DNA of 64,000 nt, from positions 1 through 64,000 of the forward strand of contig NZ_JACSQA010000019.1 in the NCBI RefSeq assembly GCF_014836845.1, given 5' to 3'. A program made the translations under genes and the position numbers. Shown piece by piece: positions 1-8,017 of the stretch; position 1 is the first letter of the stretch, and each line of letters begins with the position of its first letter. The notes beneath the pieces are model-generated. The model saw nothing but the letters and a program-made list of their open reading frames with translations, was not told where the DNA came from and did not search any database. This DNA is from Ureibacillus galli. GTDB taxonomy: Bacteria > Bacillota > Bacilli > Bacillales_A > Planococcaceae.

Positions 1-47
1 AAGCCGGTGAAATTTTACTTTTCGTAAAATTTCACCGGCTTTTTTTA
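1..47 (+). terminator. Strong intrinsic terminator at left edge
   Basis: A perfect 18-bp stem (1-18 with 24-41) encloses a five-base TTTTC loop and is followed by a run of seven T on the plus strand. It ends a plus-strand unit lying off the left edge and, given its symmetry, probably also stops the minus-strand TPR/GNAT transcript. Confidence 0.9.
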
Positions 48-86
48 TTTAGAGGAGGGTTTTTGTCCCAGCCTCTTCATTCGTTA

Positions 87-569
87 CTACCACGTTTCAT
101 TTAGTTTATTGGCATAAAACCGAATTGCTTTTTCATAGTTTAATAGATCTTCATCCGTCGTTGTGTTAACTAAACAAAGAAGCAATACTTCCATAGCTTG
201 CTGATATTCTTCTAGATTATATAAAGTCATTGAGTAGAAGACTTTTATTGCGTGATTGTTTGGGAATAATTTTAATCCTTTTTGAAAGGTTTCTTTTGAT
301 TTTTCATATTCTCCAATTGTTCGATATGTACTGCCTAACCCTATAAGGGCACCTTCCAATTCTTTTTTTGGTAAGCCTAATTTAATTGCTTTTTCATAAT
401 AGGGAACGGCTCTTGTTTCCTCTCCTAATACATCGAAACTCCACGCACATTGATAGTTAAGAGAAGCATGGTTAGGAAAGTTTTGTACAAGATCAATCAA
501 TATGTTATTCGATTCTTTAAGCTTTCCTTTTCCCCTTAAATCTAATGCTTTTTCTAATATTTGTTCCAT
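87..569 (-). CDS. Tetratricopeptide repeat protein
   Basis: 160-residue soluble protein made almost entirely of TPR-like helical hairpins. Repeats are visible around residues 35-70 (Y-x-CAWSFDVLGEETRAVPYYEKAI), 72-106 (GLGSTYRTIGEYEKSKETF) and 107-140, with the usual A/G-x-x-Y and G-x-Y-x-x-A positions. TPR proteins are binding scaffolds; no enzyme domain is present and the partner cannot be told from sequence. It is 42 bp downstream of a GNAT gene on the same strand, so the two are probably cotranscribed. The start is the ATG preceded by AGGTGGTGA-like sequence. Confident about the fold, not about the role. Confidence 0.8.
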   Translation of the reverse strand: MEQILEKALDLRGKGKLKESNNILIDLVQNFPNHASLNYQCAWSFDVLGEETRAVPYYEKAIKLGLPKKELEGALIGLGSTYRTIGEYEKSKETFQKGLKLFPNNHAIKVFYSMTLYNLEEYQQAMEVLLLCLVNTTTDEDLLNYEKAIRFYANKLNETW

Positions 570-611
570 TTTTCATCACCACCTTTTTCTCCACATTTCC
601 CCAGTATTGTT

Positions 612-1133
612 TCATTCATTTAACAGAATTGCATCTAAACTTTCCCATCGATAAATTAACAATTCAAGTTCTTTCCCACCAATTTTGATCGTTTCTGATT
701 TGAAAAGTTCAGCACCAAACGCTTCGTAAAAGTAGCGGGTTTTATTGTCTTCTAAAACTTCCACAAACACTGTGTCATAACCTAACTCTTGAAATTGCAA
801 GAACAGTTGCTTCATTAACTTCTTCCCAATCCCTTGACCTTGGTATTCTTCTAAAAGATAGATAGACGTTAAATCCCCTGAATTTGGAATTAGGTTTTCT
901 TTTCTTTTACTACAATCAGCAAACCCTACAATTTCTCCCGTTGGACTTTCAGCAACGAACACGTAATTTCCCGTTTGCGCAATATTTCGTTTCCACAATT
1001 CCGTTCTTTGCTCGTATGACAGTTTTGCTAAGAAACTATCCGGTATAATATTTTTATAAGTCGTTCTCCAAGAATCGACGTGTACTCTTGCAATTCCTTC
1101 TGCATCAGATATTGTTGCCCTTCGAATGTTCAT
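612..1133 (-). CDS. GNAT family N-acetyltransferase
   Basis: 173-residue GNAT protein. The N-terminal strand-helix MNIRRATISDAEGIARVH is typical, and the acetyl-CoA binding motif A is visible as EEYQGQGIGKKLM near residues 94-106, followed by the C-terminal FYEAFGAEL motif B region. It should transfer an acetyl group from acetyl-CoA to a small-molecule or peptide amine; the acceptor is unknown. AAGGGGAGG sits just upstream of the ATG. It lies upstream of the TPR gene and probably shares its transcript. One of seven GNATs in this window; they are divergent from each other. Confidence 0.88.
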   Translation of the reverse strand: MNIRRATISDAEGIARVHVDSWRTTYKNIIPDSFLAKLSYEQRTELWKRNIAQTGNYVFVAESPTGEIVGFADCSKRKENLIPNSGDLTSIYLLEEYQGQGIGKKLMKQLFLQFQELGYDTVFVEVLEDNKTRYFYEAFGAELFKSETIKIGGKELELLIYRWESLDAILLNE

Positions 1134-1182
1134 TCTATCCTCCCCTTCATCTTCCTATATTTGTTAATGAATAGTATTCAAT

Positions 1183-1217
1183 AAAAAAAGCATTTATCCT
1201 TCAACGGACGAACGCTT
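1183..1217 (-). terminator. Intrinsic terminator (GCRTT..TCC hairpin family)
   Basis: On the minus strand AAGCGTTCGTCC pairs with GGATAAATGCTT (one mismatch, two G-T pairs) around a six-base loop and is followed by TTTTTTTATTG. It terminates the small membrane protein gene at 1256-1432. It resembles the other GCGTTAATCC hairpins described in the findings. Confidence 0.75.
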
Positions 1218-1255
1218 CATTTATTTCCTTATAAAGTTTTAATAATAGTGAATGT

Positions 1256-1432
1256 TTAATCATCTAAATCATTACTGAAAAAGGATTTTTGTTCTTCTTT
1301 CATTCCATGCTTTTTTTCTAAATACCGGCCAATAACGGAACTATCAATTCCTTTTCGAACAGCCGTTTCAATGATGATATAAAATATAATTAAACTAACG
1401 ATGTATAAAATAATCGAGATAAAAATATTCAC
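1256..1432 (-). CDS. Small single-span membrane protein, unknown function
   Basis: 58-residue protein with one hydrophobic segment (about residues 3-22, rich in I, F, Y) followed by a charged tail ending KSFFSNDLDD. I do not recognise a family. An upstream GTG at 1450 would add six residues, but GGAAGGAAG lies five bases before the GTG at 1432, which therefore looks like the true start. It is followed by its own terminator and preceded by the metallopeptidase gene. Codon use is like its neighbours. Confidence 0.5.
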   Translation of the reverse strand: MNIFISIILYIVSLIIFYIIIETAVRKGIDSSVIGRYLEKKHGMKEEQKSFFSNDLDD

Positions 1433-1485
1433 AAAGTTTCTTCCTTCCACAGACGTTTTAATTTCATTTTATATCGTTCAAGATT

Positions 1486-2160
1486 TTAATTTATAAAGTT
1501 TATTAAAACTTTCTCTATTTCATGAGAAAATTCTTCTTTTTTCCATAGCATAACCGCCTTATGCTCTCCAAACTTTTCGATTAAAAATTGAAGAATAGAG
1601 TAACCAATAAAATAAGCTAGACGAGTATAGCCGAAACGACTACCACCATTTATGGAAAACCATTCCATATATACCTCTTTTGATGATAAATGTTTTACAT
1701 CCAATTGAAAAGCTTTAATAATTTCCTTTTTGTTGTTATTCGCAAATTGTAGCCACCCTTCCCTATCCTCTTCATATAGAAAATAAATTTCTTCATTTAC
1801 ATCTACAATTTGCTTAGAAAAGTAAGTTGCACAACCTTCTTGTAATAGCCATGTATAAGGATGTTCCCATTGCATATTAGCCCAATTTACCCCTGCTTGT
1901 TCTGAAAGAATATTGTGTAGAACGTGACCAAATTCGTGGGCAATGATTACCTTTAAATGGTGCTCTTTCGATGACAATTTTTCTAAACAGAAAGTGATGT
2001 CGGGGATGATTTGACGATGGGTAAAGGCATTCGATCCATGCAACCCTATAATTATATGGATATTTATATTAAATTCCACATCGTATTTCCTTTTGTATAA
2101 AGTGACAATTTGAGAGATTATTTGTTCAACTACCTCGTTGGACTTTCGAATATCATCCAT
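1486..2160 (-). CDS. Zinc metallopeptidase-like (HEFGH) protein, 5' end uncertain
   Basis: 224-residue gluzincin-type protein: HEFGH at residues 75-79 supplies two zinc histidines and the catalytic Glu, and the downstream E108 in LLQEGCATYF is the expected third ligand. It has no signal peptide, so it is probably cytosolic; substrate unknown. The ATG at 2160 has only a poor ribosome binding site. The same frame stays open and protein-like upstream (EYFQSHIKNNF, then KRIELSLLKYPAK), running into the terminator hairpin of the preceding gene, with no ATG, GTG or TTG in the 60-odd bases before 2160. The gene may have lost its 5' end. Peptidase fold likely; activity uncertain. Confidence 0.65.
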   Translation of the reverse strand: MDDIRKSNEVVEQIISQIVTLYKRKYDVEFNINIHIIIGLHGSNAFTHRQIIPDITFCLEKLSSKEHHLKVIIAHEFGHVLHNILSEQAGVNWANMQWEHPYTWLLQEGCATYFSKQIVDVNEEIYFLYEEDREGWLQFANNNKKEIIKAFQLDVKHLSSKEVYMEWFSINGGSRFGYTRLAYFIGYSILQFLIEKFGEHKAVMLWKKEEFSHEIEKVLINFIN

Positions 2161-2247
2161 CTTAGCAGGATACTTTAGAAGCGACAGCTCGATTCTTTTT
2201 TCAAAGTTATTTTTAATATGAGATTGAAAGTATTCGGTAAAATGGAA

Positions 2248-2280
2248 AGAACAATCTCTTAAAAAACAAGAGATTGTTCT
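2248..2280 (-). terminator. Intrinsic terminator of the amidohydrolase operon
   Basis: Perfect 13-bp stem (AGAACAATCTCTT with AAGAGATTGTTCT) around a seven-base loop, 27 bp after the amidohydrolase stop. The T-tract is short. The hairpin overlaps the apparent upstream coding frame of the metallopeptidase. Confidence 0.7.
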
Positions 2281-2306
2281 TGAAAGCGATCCGAAGAATT
2301 TATTCT

Positions 2307-3731
2307 TTACACTAATGTCGATTCGGCTACTTTTGATGCAAATGGCGGTTTCACTTCCTCTGGGATTCCTGGAACGTATTTTTTCCCTCCCGTTTCCACA
2401 AAGAATTCTTGTCTCGCTTGGTCAATCAGTTCTTGATTTGTAAGCAAATCATATAGCGAAAGGGCCATTGTTTTAGCTGCTAAATGCATTCCTTTATAAC
2501 CTATAGAAGAACCGTAGACAGCAGTTGCCTGCCAAGAATGGGCTTGTACGCCAACCGGTGCACAGGTCGTCATAACCTGTCCAACTGGCGTAATCCAGCT
2601 AACATCCCCAACATCGGTTGAACCTCCGATTGAAACACCCTTTAAATTTTTATAGTAGTCAAAGCTAGTTGGTAAAATGTCTTCAATATAAGTACCAAAT
2701 TGTTTCTTTGACGTTTCAACGATTTTTTCATCCACTGTATTGACCAACTCTTTAGCAAATTCCAATTCACTTTCAGTAAAGAGAGGAGCTCCCACTAGTT
2801 TCATATTTTGAAGCATTAATTCATTTAACACATCATTCGGAAGCGTTTCGTAAGCAAAGGCTAGTATTTCAGAACGGACTTCCGTTTCGGTCATCATAGC
2901 CGCCCCTTTAGCAATCTTCTCTATTCGTTCAAGCATTTCATCTACTTGTTCCTTTGTTGCTGCCCGCAAATAGTACCATACACTCGCTCGATCTGGAACA
3001 ACATTTGGAGCCATCCCTCCATTTGTAATGACATAATGAATTCGTGAACCATCAAGCATATGCTCTCGCATATAGTTCGCTCCAACGTTCATTAATTCCA
3101 CTGCATCTAACGCACTTCTACCAGCATGGGGTGCTCCGGCTGCATGGGCAGTAATGCCTTTAAAATGAAATTTCACTGAAACCATCGCCGTCATACTCAT
3201 ATTTACTACAAAGTTAGATGTACCCGGATGCCATGTTAATGCGCAATCTAAATCATCAAACACCCCTTCTCGTGCCATAAACGTTTTCCCTGATAGCACT
3301 TCTTCTGCTGGACATCCATAATAACGAATCGTCCCCACTAATCCTTTGGCTTCCATAACTTCTTTCACTGCCATTACGGCCTCTACTCCCGCTGTTCCTA
3401 GTAAATTATGTCCACAGCCATGTCCGGGTCCATTTGCTACCACTTCCGTATGAACAGTACTTACCGTTTGTGATAACCCTGGTAATGCATCATATTCTCC
3501 TAAAATACCAATGATAGGATTACCAGAGCCATATTCTGCTACAAAAGCAGTGGAGGCACCGCCAATTTCCCTTGTAATCTTAAAACCTGCCTGTTCTAAA
3601 GTTAGCATTTGCAACTCACTTGCGTATTTTTCTTCATAGGCAATTTGGGGATTGTCCCAAATGTTTTGAGCCATTTCTGTAAAAACACTTTGATTATTTT
3701 TAATCCATTCTAAAATATTTTCTTTTGTCAT
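2307..3731 (-). CDS. M20 family amidohydrolase, AbgB-like
   Basis: 474-residue peptidase M20/amidohydrolase closest in layout to AbgB, the p-aminobenzoyl-glutamate hydrolase B subunit. The metal-binding GHGCGHN motif is at about residues 104-110, preceded by GEYDALPGL and followed by the PAEE segment (CPAEEVLSGK); the dimerisation domain includes KFHFKGITAHAAGAPHAGRSA. Known members hydrolyse amide bonds of acyl- or aroyl-amino acids using two metal ions. The ATG at 3731 is chosen over a TTG two codons earlier because of the GAGGAG spacing. It is the last gene of an operon with two small membrane proteins, which suggests that the substrate is imported by them. No AbgA partner is present, so the exact substrate is open. 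Confidence 0.88.
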   Translation of the reverse strand: MTKENILEWIKNNQSVFTEMAQNIWDNPQIAYEEKYASELQMLTLEQAGFKITREIGGASTAFVAEYGSGNPIIGILGEYDALPGLSQTVSTVHTEVVANGPGHGCGHNLLGTAGVEAVMAVKEVMEAKGLVGTIRYYGCPAEEVLSGKTFMAREGVFDDLDCALTWHPGTSNFVVNMSMTAMVSVKFHFKGITAHAAGAPHAGRSALDAVELMNVGANYMREHMLDGSRIHYVITNGGMAPNVVPDRASVWYYLRAATKEQVDEMLERIEKIAKGAAMMTETEVRSEILAFAYETLPNDVLNELMLQNMKLVGAPLFTESELEFAKELVNTVDEKIVETSKKQFGTYIEDILPTSFDYYKNLKGVSIGGSTDVGDVSWITPVGQVMTTCAPVGVQAHSWQATAVYGSSIGYKGMHLAAKTMALSLYDLLTNQELIDQARQEFFVETGGKKYVPGIPEEVKPPFASKVAESTLV

Positions 3732-3808
3732 TTTCAACAGCTCCTCTTTCTTTTTTATTTAATGAATATTGGAAATACGAAAACTATTAAAACAAACATA
3801 GAGATAAA

Positions 3809-4531
3809 TTAAGCGACAGATTTTTTACGAGCTTTTACTTTTTCTAAATAAAGACAAATAGTAATGGTAATTGCAATACAGATAATTCCTCTGAAGAAAG
3901 GTATAATCGGGGTTAAATTTATAACGATGCCTGTTATGACAGCGATTAATCCATATAACGGGTTTTTAATAGCGAATTGAGCTAAAATACCTCCAAATAT
4001 GGCCGGTACGACAAATTGAAAGGTAGCTTGTACAGATGAGGGTATAATCGAAATCAGGTAAGAGCCACTAGCAATAATTATGGCTATCACAACAATATTT
4101 ACTAACGAAGCGGCTGCAATGGCTAATGCGGCTGTAATCTCTCCTTTTTTCGTTCCCGGCTCAGCTCCAATCGTATTTTGAGCGGCTGCAGCAGCGGGAA
4201 GACACATATTTGAAATATTGCCAGTTAAAAAGGCTAAGTAGGTACCTGAAACACCTAATGTTGGATAATAAGAAATTGGTTCAATTACCCATGCATATCC
4301 AACCATGGCTGCATAGGCTATAAATGCTGCAACAATCGGGCCCCATCCAGGGTGATAGCCGACAACAAATGAAAGGTAGAGCGGCAACAGAACACTTAAA
4401 ATAATAACTGCCCACATTGTTAAGCGGCCCCAAAAATGAGATTTTTGATGGAATTGTTCCATCTCTAGACTTTCGACCTTTGGATTTGCGGCAATTTCCT
4501 CTGCTACTAAAGCTTTATTACTCATTTCCAT
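3809..4531 (-). CDS. Integral membrane protein, putative transporter subunit
   Basis: 240-residue membrane protein with a charged N-terminal tail and about six hydrophobic segments, ending in a basic KVKARKKSVA tail (cytoplasmic). No family motif that I can name, but it contains the small-residue, Asn-containing stretch GNISNMCLPAAAAAQNTIG, the kind of loop seen in carriers. The start has GGGGG seven bases before the ATG. It sits 15 bp after the DUF5058 gene and ahead of the AbgB-like hydrolase, so all three are one operon. I infer a two-component permease with the DUF5058 protein; this is context, not homology. Confidence 0.6.
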   Translation of the reverse strand: MEMSNKALVAEEIAANPKVESLEMEQFHQKSHFWGRLTMWAVIILSVLLPLYLSFVVGYHPGWGPIVAAFIAYAAMVGYAWVIEPISYYPTLGVSGTYLAFLTGNISNMCLPAAAAAQNTIGAEPGTKKGEITAALAIAAASLVNIVVIAIIIASGSYLISIIPSSVQATFQFVVPAIFGGILAQFAIKNPLYGLIAVITGIVINLTPIIPFFRGIICIAITITICLYLEKVKARKKSVA

Positions 4532-4546
4532 CCACTTTCCCCCTAC

Positions 4547-5260
4547 TTATATAATGAAGAATCCGACTGACAATGCTGCCAAAATTGAAAATCCTAATGA
4601 CCATTCTTTTAACCAATTCAACTTAAACTTATTCGCAATAATCAGTAAAATGAACATGAACAAAGCTGCGGTAATAATAACAACAGCATTGGTAACTCCC
4701 TTCAATAACTCAGCACTTCCAAAGTTTCCAAAGACCCCCAGCATAGCAGCACTTGAAATAATTGCCATTAAGCTTCCTCGTTTACTTCCTTGTTGACTGG
4801 AGATTTTCTCCTGCATTTTACCTAAGGATTTCGTAAAGAAAACTGTTACTAATAACCATCCTAATCCACCTAAACACAATGTCCAAACGATTGTAGTATA
4901 GGCTTGTTCATTAAAACCATCAGAGCCAAGTTCTGTACCAAAGGCAGTAGCAGCTAAATTAGCACCCGCTGATTCAGTAGCTGAAGATCCAATGACAACA
5001 GACCTCATGAAAGTCACTGGGTTTCCGAGAAATGTCATTAAAGAAATGGCAATAATTAAGCTGGCCATCGCTGGACCGATTGCATTAATCGCCCCTACTT
5101 TAAGTGCGCTCTGGACTTCCTGCTTAGTCATTCCAACATTTTGACTTGTCCTAGTAGCAAGTCTTATAAATACAATCGCTTGAAAAATAACAATCCCTAT
5201 AACAATTGCGGCAAATATCCAGACCGGATAGCTATTCGCTAATTGTAAAGCCTTTTCCAC
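4547..5260 (-). CDS. DUF5058 family membrane protein, putative transporter subunit
   Basis: 237 residues, about six hydrophobic segments. The N-terminal NSYPVWIFAAIVIGIVIFQA followed by GMTKQEVQSALKVGAINAIGPA matches what I know of DUF5058 proteins, which have no proven function. It starts with GTG behind AAGGAGGGG. First gene of the operon with a second membrane protein and an AbgB-like amidohydrolase; an AraC-type regulator is divergent 196 bp away. The pairing of two small membrane proteins with a hydrolase points to uptake of an amidated compound, but that is inference. Confidence 0.7.
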   Translation of the reverse strand: MEKALQLANSYPVWIFAAIVIGIVIFQAIVFIRLATRTSQNVGMTKQEVQSALKVGAINAIGPAMASLIIAISLMTFLGNPVTFMRSVVIGSSATESAGANLAATAFGTELGSDGFNEQAYTTIVWTLCLGGLGWLLVTVFFTKSLGKMQEKISSQQGSKRGSLMAIISSAAMLGVFGNFGSAELLKGVTNAVVIITAALFMFILLIIANKFKLNWLKEWSLGFSILAALSVGFFII

Positions 5261-5456
5261 GTGACCCCTCCTTCATACTTAAACTTTTATAACCTTCTTC
5301 CTTTTGACCACATGTAATATCTCCTTTCATTATTTTGTATTTTAAGTTAACAGAATATTTTAAACATTGTAAAAATCGGAAATCCATGTTATATTTTCTA
5401 ACAATACTAAAAGGTAATATAAAAATAATAGTAAAATTTTTATTTGGGGTGATTCT

Positions 5457-6266
5457 ATGAAGTTAGTAAACAAGTTTAACCCTCTTCAACCTGAATGGAA
5501 AAAAAACATACAATCTTTGCAAATGTCGAAAACTTCTCCTCCATTTCAAAATTCCATAGCCTTTGTTTATCAGTTCAAAACGAAAGGAAATATTAACGAG
5601 AACATTCTTTTCCCGAGCATACCAAATGGTTGTATCGATCTCCTTTTTCATCTAGACGGCATACAGTCGCAATGTTTACTCGTTCCAAGTCCTAAAAAAC
5701 GGACATTCCTTCCTTTCAGTGCATACTCTACATACTTTGGAATCCGTCTATTTCCTCTACAAAAATTATTTCCTTTCCAACTATCTTTAAAAGAGATTAA
5801 TAGTGAAAAGGCTTTCTCGTTATTTGAAGTTGCCCCCTATCTACGCCCTCTTTATGAGTTACTTCTACAAAAGCATACTTTTATCGAACAAATGCAACTT
5901 CTTGAGTGTTACTTAAAACATCCTCGTAATTCACAACTTTATTCCACCATCGTTGCAAGTTGTATAAACAAAATCATCTTTCACCATGGTCATTTGCATG
6001 TGAAAGATTTAGAACAATTTACTGGCTACTCCGAACGATATTTACGTCTGTTGTTTCAAAAAGAGCTAGGCATTCCACCAAAAACATTCCTTCAACTTGT
6101 GAATTTTCAATATATAATCAACGACATTGTAAAAGGTGATTTTCATATAGAAAAACACCTAAATGAAAATCTCTATTATGATTCATCCCATTTCTATAAA
6201 ACTTTTAAAAAGTTCACGAATATGACGCCAGGGGAGTATCGGAAAATATTAGTTGATGAGGTTTAA
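5457..6266 (+). CDS. AraC family transcriptional regulator
   Basis: 269 residues. The N-terminal part (to about 120) resembles the DUF6597 domain found in AraC-like regulators (FPSIPNGCIDLLFHLDG, then YFGIRLFPLQKLF). The C-terminal half holds the two helix-turn-helix motifs: VKDLEQFTGYSERYLRLLFQ near 180-200 and the second ending SHFYKTFKKFTNMTPGEYRK. AraC proteins usually activate adjacent genes. It is divergent from the amidohydrolase/membrane protein operon and is its likely regulator, sharing a 196-bp AT-rich promoter region. GGGGTG precedes the ATG. Confidence 0.85.
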   Translation: MKLVNKFNPLQPEWKKNIQSLQMSKTSPPFQNSIAFVYQFKTKGNINENILFPSIPNGCIDLLFHLDGIQSQCLLVPSPKKRTFLPFSAYSTYFGIRLFPLQKLFPFQLSLKEINSEKAFSLFEVAPYLRPLYELLLQKHTFIEQMQLLECYLKHPRNSQLYSTIVASCINKIIFHHGHLHVKDLEQFTGYSERYLRLLFQKELGIPPKTFLQLVNFQYIINDIVKGDFHIEKHLNENLYYDSSHFYKTFKKFTNMTPGEYRKILVDEV

Positions 6267-6321
6267 ACTAAATGTGGAAATGTTAGTTGTTTACCTAAAA
6301 GTGAAAATCAAAAAAGCTCCA

Positions 6322-6360
6322 TAAAAAAATCAGACCTCTACTTATTGTAGAGATCTGATT
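6322..6360 (-). terminator. Intrinsic terminator of the flavin oxidoreductase gene
   Basis: AATCAGATCTCTAC pairs with GTAGAGGTCTGATT (one G-T pair) on the minus strand and runs into six or seven T. It lies 10 bp after the oxidoreductase stop. Confidence 0.85.
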
Positions 6361-6370
6361 AATCGTTCGT

Positions 6371-7495
6371 TTATGCAATTGGGAACCAACCTGGAACATT
6401 TAAAATTCGATGCCATAATGGATCAGGTACGACAAGTTGTTCTTGATTGTTTTTATCAATTTTCGTTACAATTTCATCTTCTCTTCCTTCGGCAACTTTT
6501 TGCACCCAATCTGGGTCAATAATCAGTTCTCTGCCTATAGCGATAAGAGGAACGCCTGTTTCAAAGGCTTTTCGTGCATCTTCTGCAGTATGAATCGAAC
6601 CTACACCAATTAAAGGAACTCGATTATCGATTTTTTCAAGTAAATAATCGATACGCGTTTTCGTTAAATCTTCTACCCCTCTTCTTGGCGTTGAGAAGAA
6701 TTCCGATAAAGAAACATGTAAATAATCAAGACCTTTATTAGCTAAAGCATCTACCAACGCTAATGTATCGGCCATTGTAATGCCTGGTGTTTCCGGTTCT
6801 TCTGGTGAAAAACGATAACCAACGATAAACGGTGACGTTGCATGTTTTTCCACTACACTTTTCACCTTATCCACAATCGCTAATGGAAATGTCATACGTT
6901 TTTCTAAACTGCCTCCAAAGCGGTCTTCTCGACGATTACTATGGGGTGAGAAGAATTGTTGAATTAAATAGCCGTTTGCTCCGTGAATTTCTACACCATC
7001 AAATCCAGCTTCAATCGCTCGACGTGTTGTTTCACCAAAGGCTTCAATAATTTCTTCGATTTCCGTTTCTGTTAAAGCTCTTGGTGAAATGGCTCCTGGC
7101 TGTTCAGCTGGCACATCGCTAGCACTAACAATCTCTCCATTCGGTACTAATTCTGGAGGGCATAATCGACCACCATGGAAAATTTGTAATACCGCCTTTG
7201 CTCCTTCTGCTTTAATCGCTGAAGCAAGTTGTTTGAAACTCGGAATCATTTCATCTCGATCGCCAGCAAATTCACCGTCAAATCCTTTTCCATTCGGTGT
7301 GACATATGTACAAGCAGTAATAACCATACCAACACCATTTGAACGACGAACATAGTAGTTAACCTCTGCTTCGGATACAGTTCCATCCGGATTTGCTGAG
7401 TAATTCGTCATTGGTGCCATGACGATACGATTTTTTAATTCCACACCATTAGGTAAAGTATAAGACGTAAATAAATCTTGGTACTTACTATTCAT
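6371..7495 (-). CDS. Old Yellow Enzyme family NADH:flavin oxidoreductase (YqiG-like)
   Basis: 374-residue TIM-barrel flavoprotein of the OYE family. Visible hallmarks: KNRIVMAPMTNYSANPDG near the N-terminus (FMN contacts), LQIFHGGR, the substrate-binding HGANGYLIQQFFSP with catalytic His and Asn, NRREDRFGGSLE, and GVGSIHTAEDA for FMN phosphate. Such enzymes reduce activated C=C bonds, quinones or nitro compounds with NAD(P)H. AGGAGG-type site before the ATG. It is 73 bp downstream of a CstR-like repressor gene in the same direction and probably under its control, so a role in electrophile or sulfane-sulfur stress is likely. Physiological substrate unknown. Confidence 0.92.
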   Translation of the reverse strand: MNSKYQDLFTSYTLPNGVELKNRIVMAPMTNYSANPDGTVSEAEVNYYVRRSNGVGMVITACTYVTPNGKGFDGEFAGDRDEMIPSFKQLASAIKAEGAKAVLQIFHGGRLCPPELVPNGEIVSASDVPAEQPGAISPRALTETEIEEIIEAFGETTRRAIEAGFDGVEIHGANGYLIQQFFSPHSNRREDRFGGSLEKRMTFPLAIVDKVKSVVEKHATSPFIVGYRFSPEEPETPGITMADTLALVDALANKGLDYLHVSLSEFFSTPRRGVEDLTKTRIDYLLEKIDNRVPLIGVGSIHTAEDARKAFETGVPLIAIGRELIIDPDWVQKVAEGREDEIVTKIDKNNQEQLVVPDPLWHRILNVPGWFPIA

Positions 7496-7568
7496 AGTAA
7501 TGTTCCTCCCATAAACTATATTTTATAAAAGCTATCTAAGCTTCATAAGCATGATAAAAAATTATATA

Positions 7569-7832
7569 TTATCGACTTTTAACAAACAAATTAACTGCCT
7601 CTTGAACGGAGTCTTGCAATTTTTCTTCGTCACCATTAGCTTGCTGGATACAATCCATTAAGTTATAGCTTACGATTAAACCAATTGTGCGATCCACCCC
7701 AGAACGTACTGCTGAAAGTTGTGTAATGATTTCCTTACAATCTTTCCCCTCTTCCATCATTTTCAAAACGCCCCGAAGTTGCCCTTCAATCCGCTTTACC
7801 CGATTTTTCAATTTATCTTCGTAGGAATTCAA
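7569..7832 (-). CDS. CsoR/RcnR family repressor, CstR-like persulfide sensor
   Basis: 87-residue DUF156 protein, all-helical tetrameric repressor family. KNRVKRIEGQLRG is the DNA-binding signature. Cys32 (in EEGKDCKE) and Cys61 (in NLMDCIQ) are present, but the His four residues before the second Cys in copper-sensing CsoR is Asn57 here. The C-x-C arrangement without that His, and the resemblance to staphylococcal CstR (KMMEEGKDCK, then EAVNLLVKS), indicate a reactive sulfur sensor rather than copper. It starts at TTG behind GGGAGGG. Its promoter carries a matching operator, so it is autoregulated with the downstream OYE gene. Confidence 0.85.
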   Translation of the reverse strand: MNSYEDKLKNRVKRIEGQLRGVLKMMEEGKDCKEIITQLSAVRSGVDRTIGLIVSYNLMDCIQQANGDEEKLQDSVQEAVNLFVKSR

Positions 7833-7867
7833 CTGTATCCCTCCCTCTAATGATAACTTTTAGCCAC

Positions 7868-7896
7868 ATGGTATACCCCGATAGGTACTTTGTCAA
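7868..7896 (-). promoter_or_regulatory. SigA promoter with CstR/CsoR-type operator in the spacer
   Basis: Reading the minus strand: TTGACA (7891-7896), a 17-base spacer, TACCAT (7868-7873). The spacer contains TACC-TATCGG-GGTA (7874-7887), an interrupted palindrome of the type bound by CsoR/CstR proteins. Repressor binding here would block RNA polymerase directly. Confidence 0.8.
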
Positions 7897-7967
7897 ATAA
7901 ATCCACTTATTCATATATGAATACTTCTATTCCTTTTTTGTCCCAACGAAATCTATTCTTAACACGA

Positions 7968-8005
7968 ATAAAAAGCGTTAATCCTTTTTTCAAAGATTAA
8001 CGCTT
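7968..8005 (-). terminator. Intrinsic terminator of the thioesterase gene (GCGTTAATC family)
   Basis: AAGCGTTAATC and GATTAACGCTT form a perfect 11-bp stem, followed by TTTTTATT on the minus strand, 12 bp after the thioesterase stop. Confidence 0.85.
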
Positions 8006-8017
8006 AAGTCATCATGA

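Noticed and set aside
7569-7832. Copper-responsive CsoR
   Set aside because: The third copper ligand (His) is Asn57 and no copA/copZ genes are nearby; CstR-like is a better fit.
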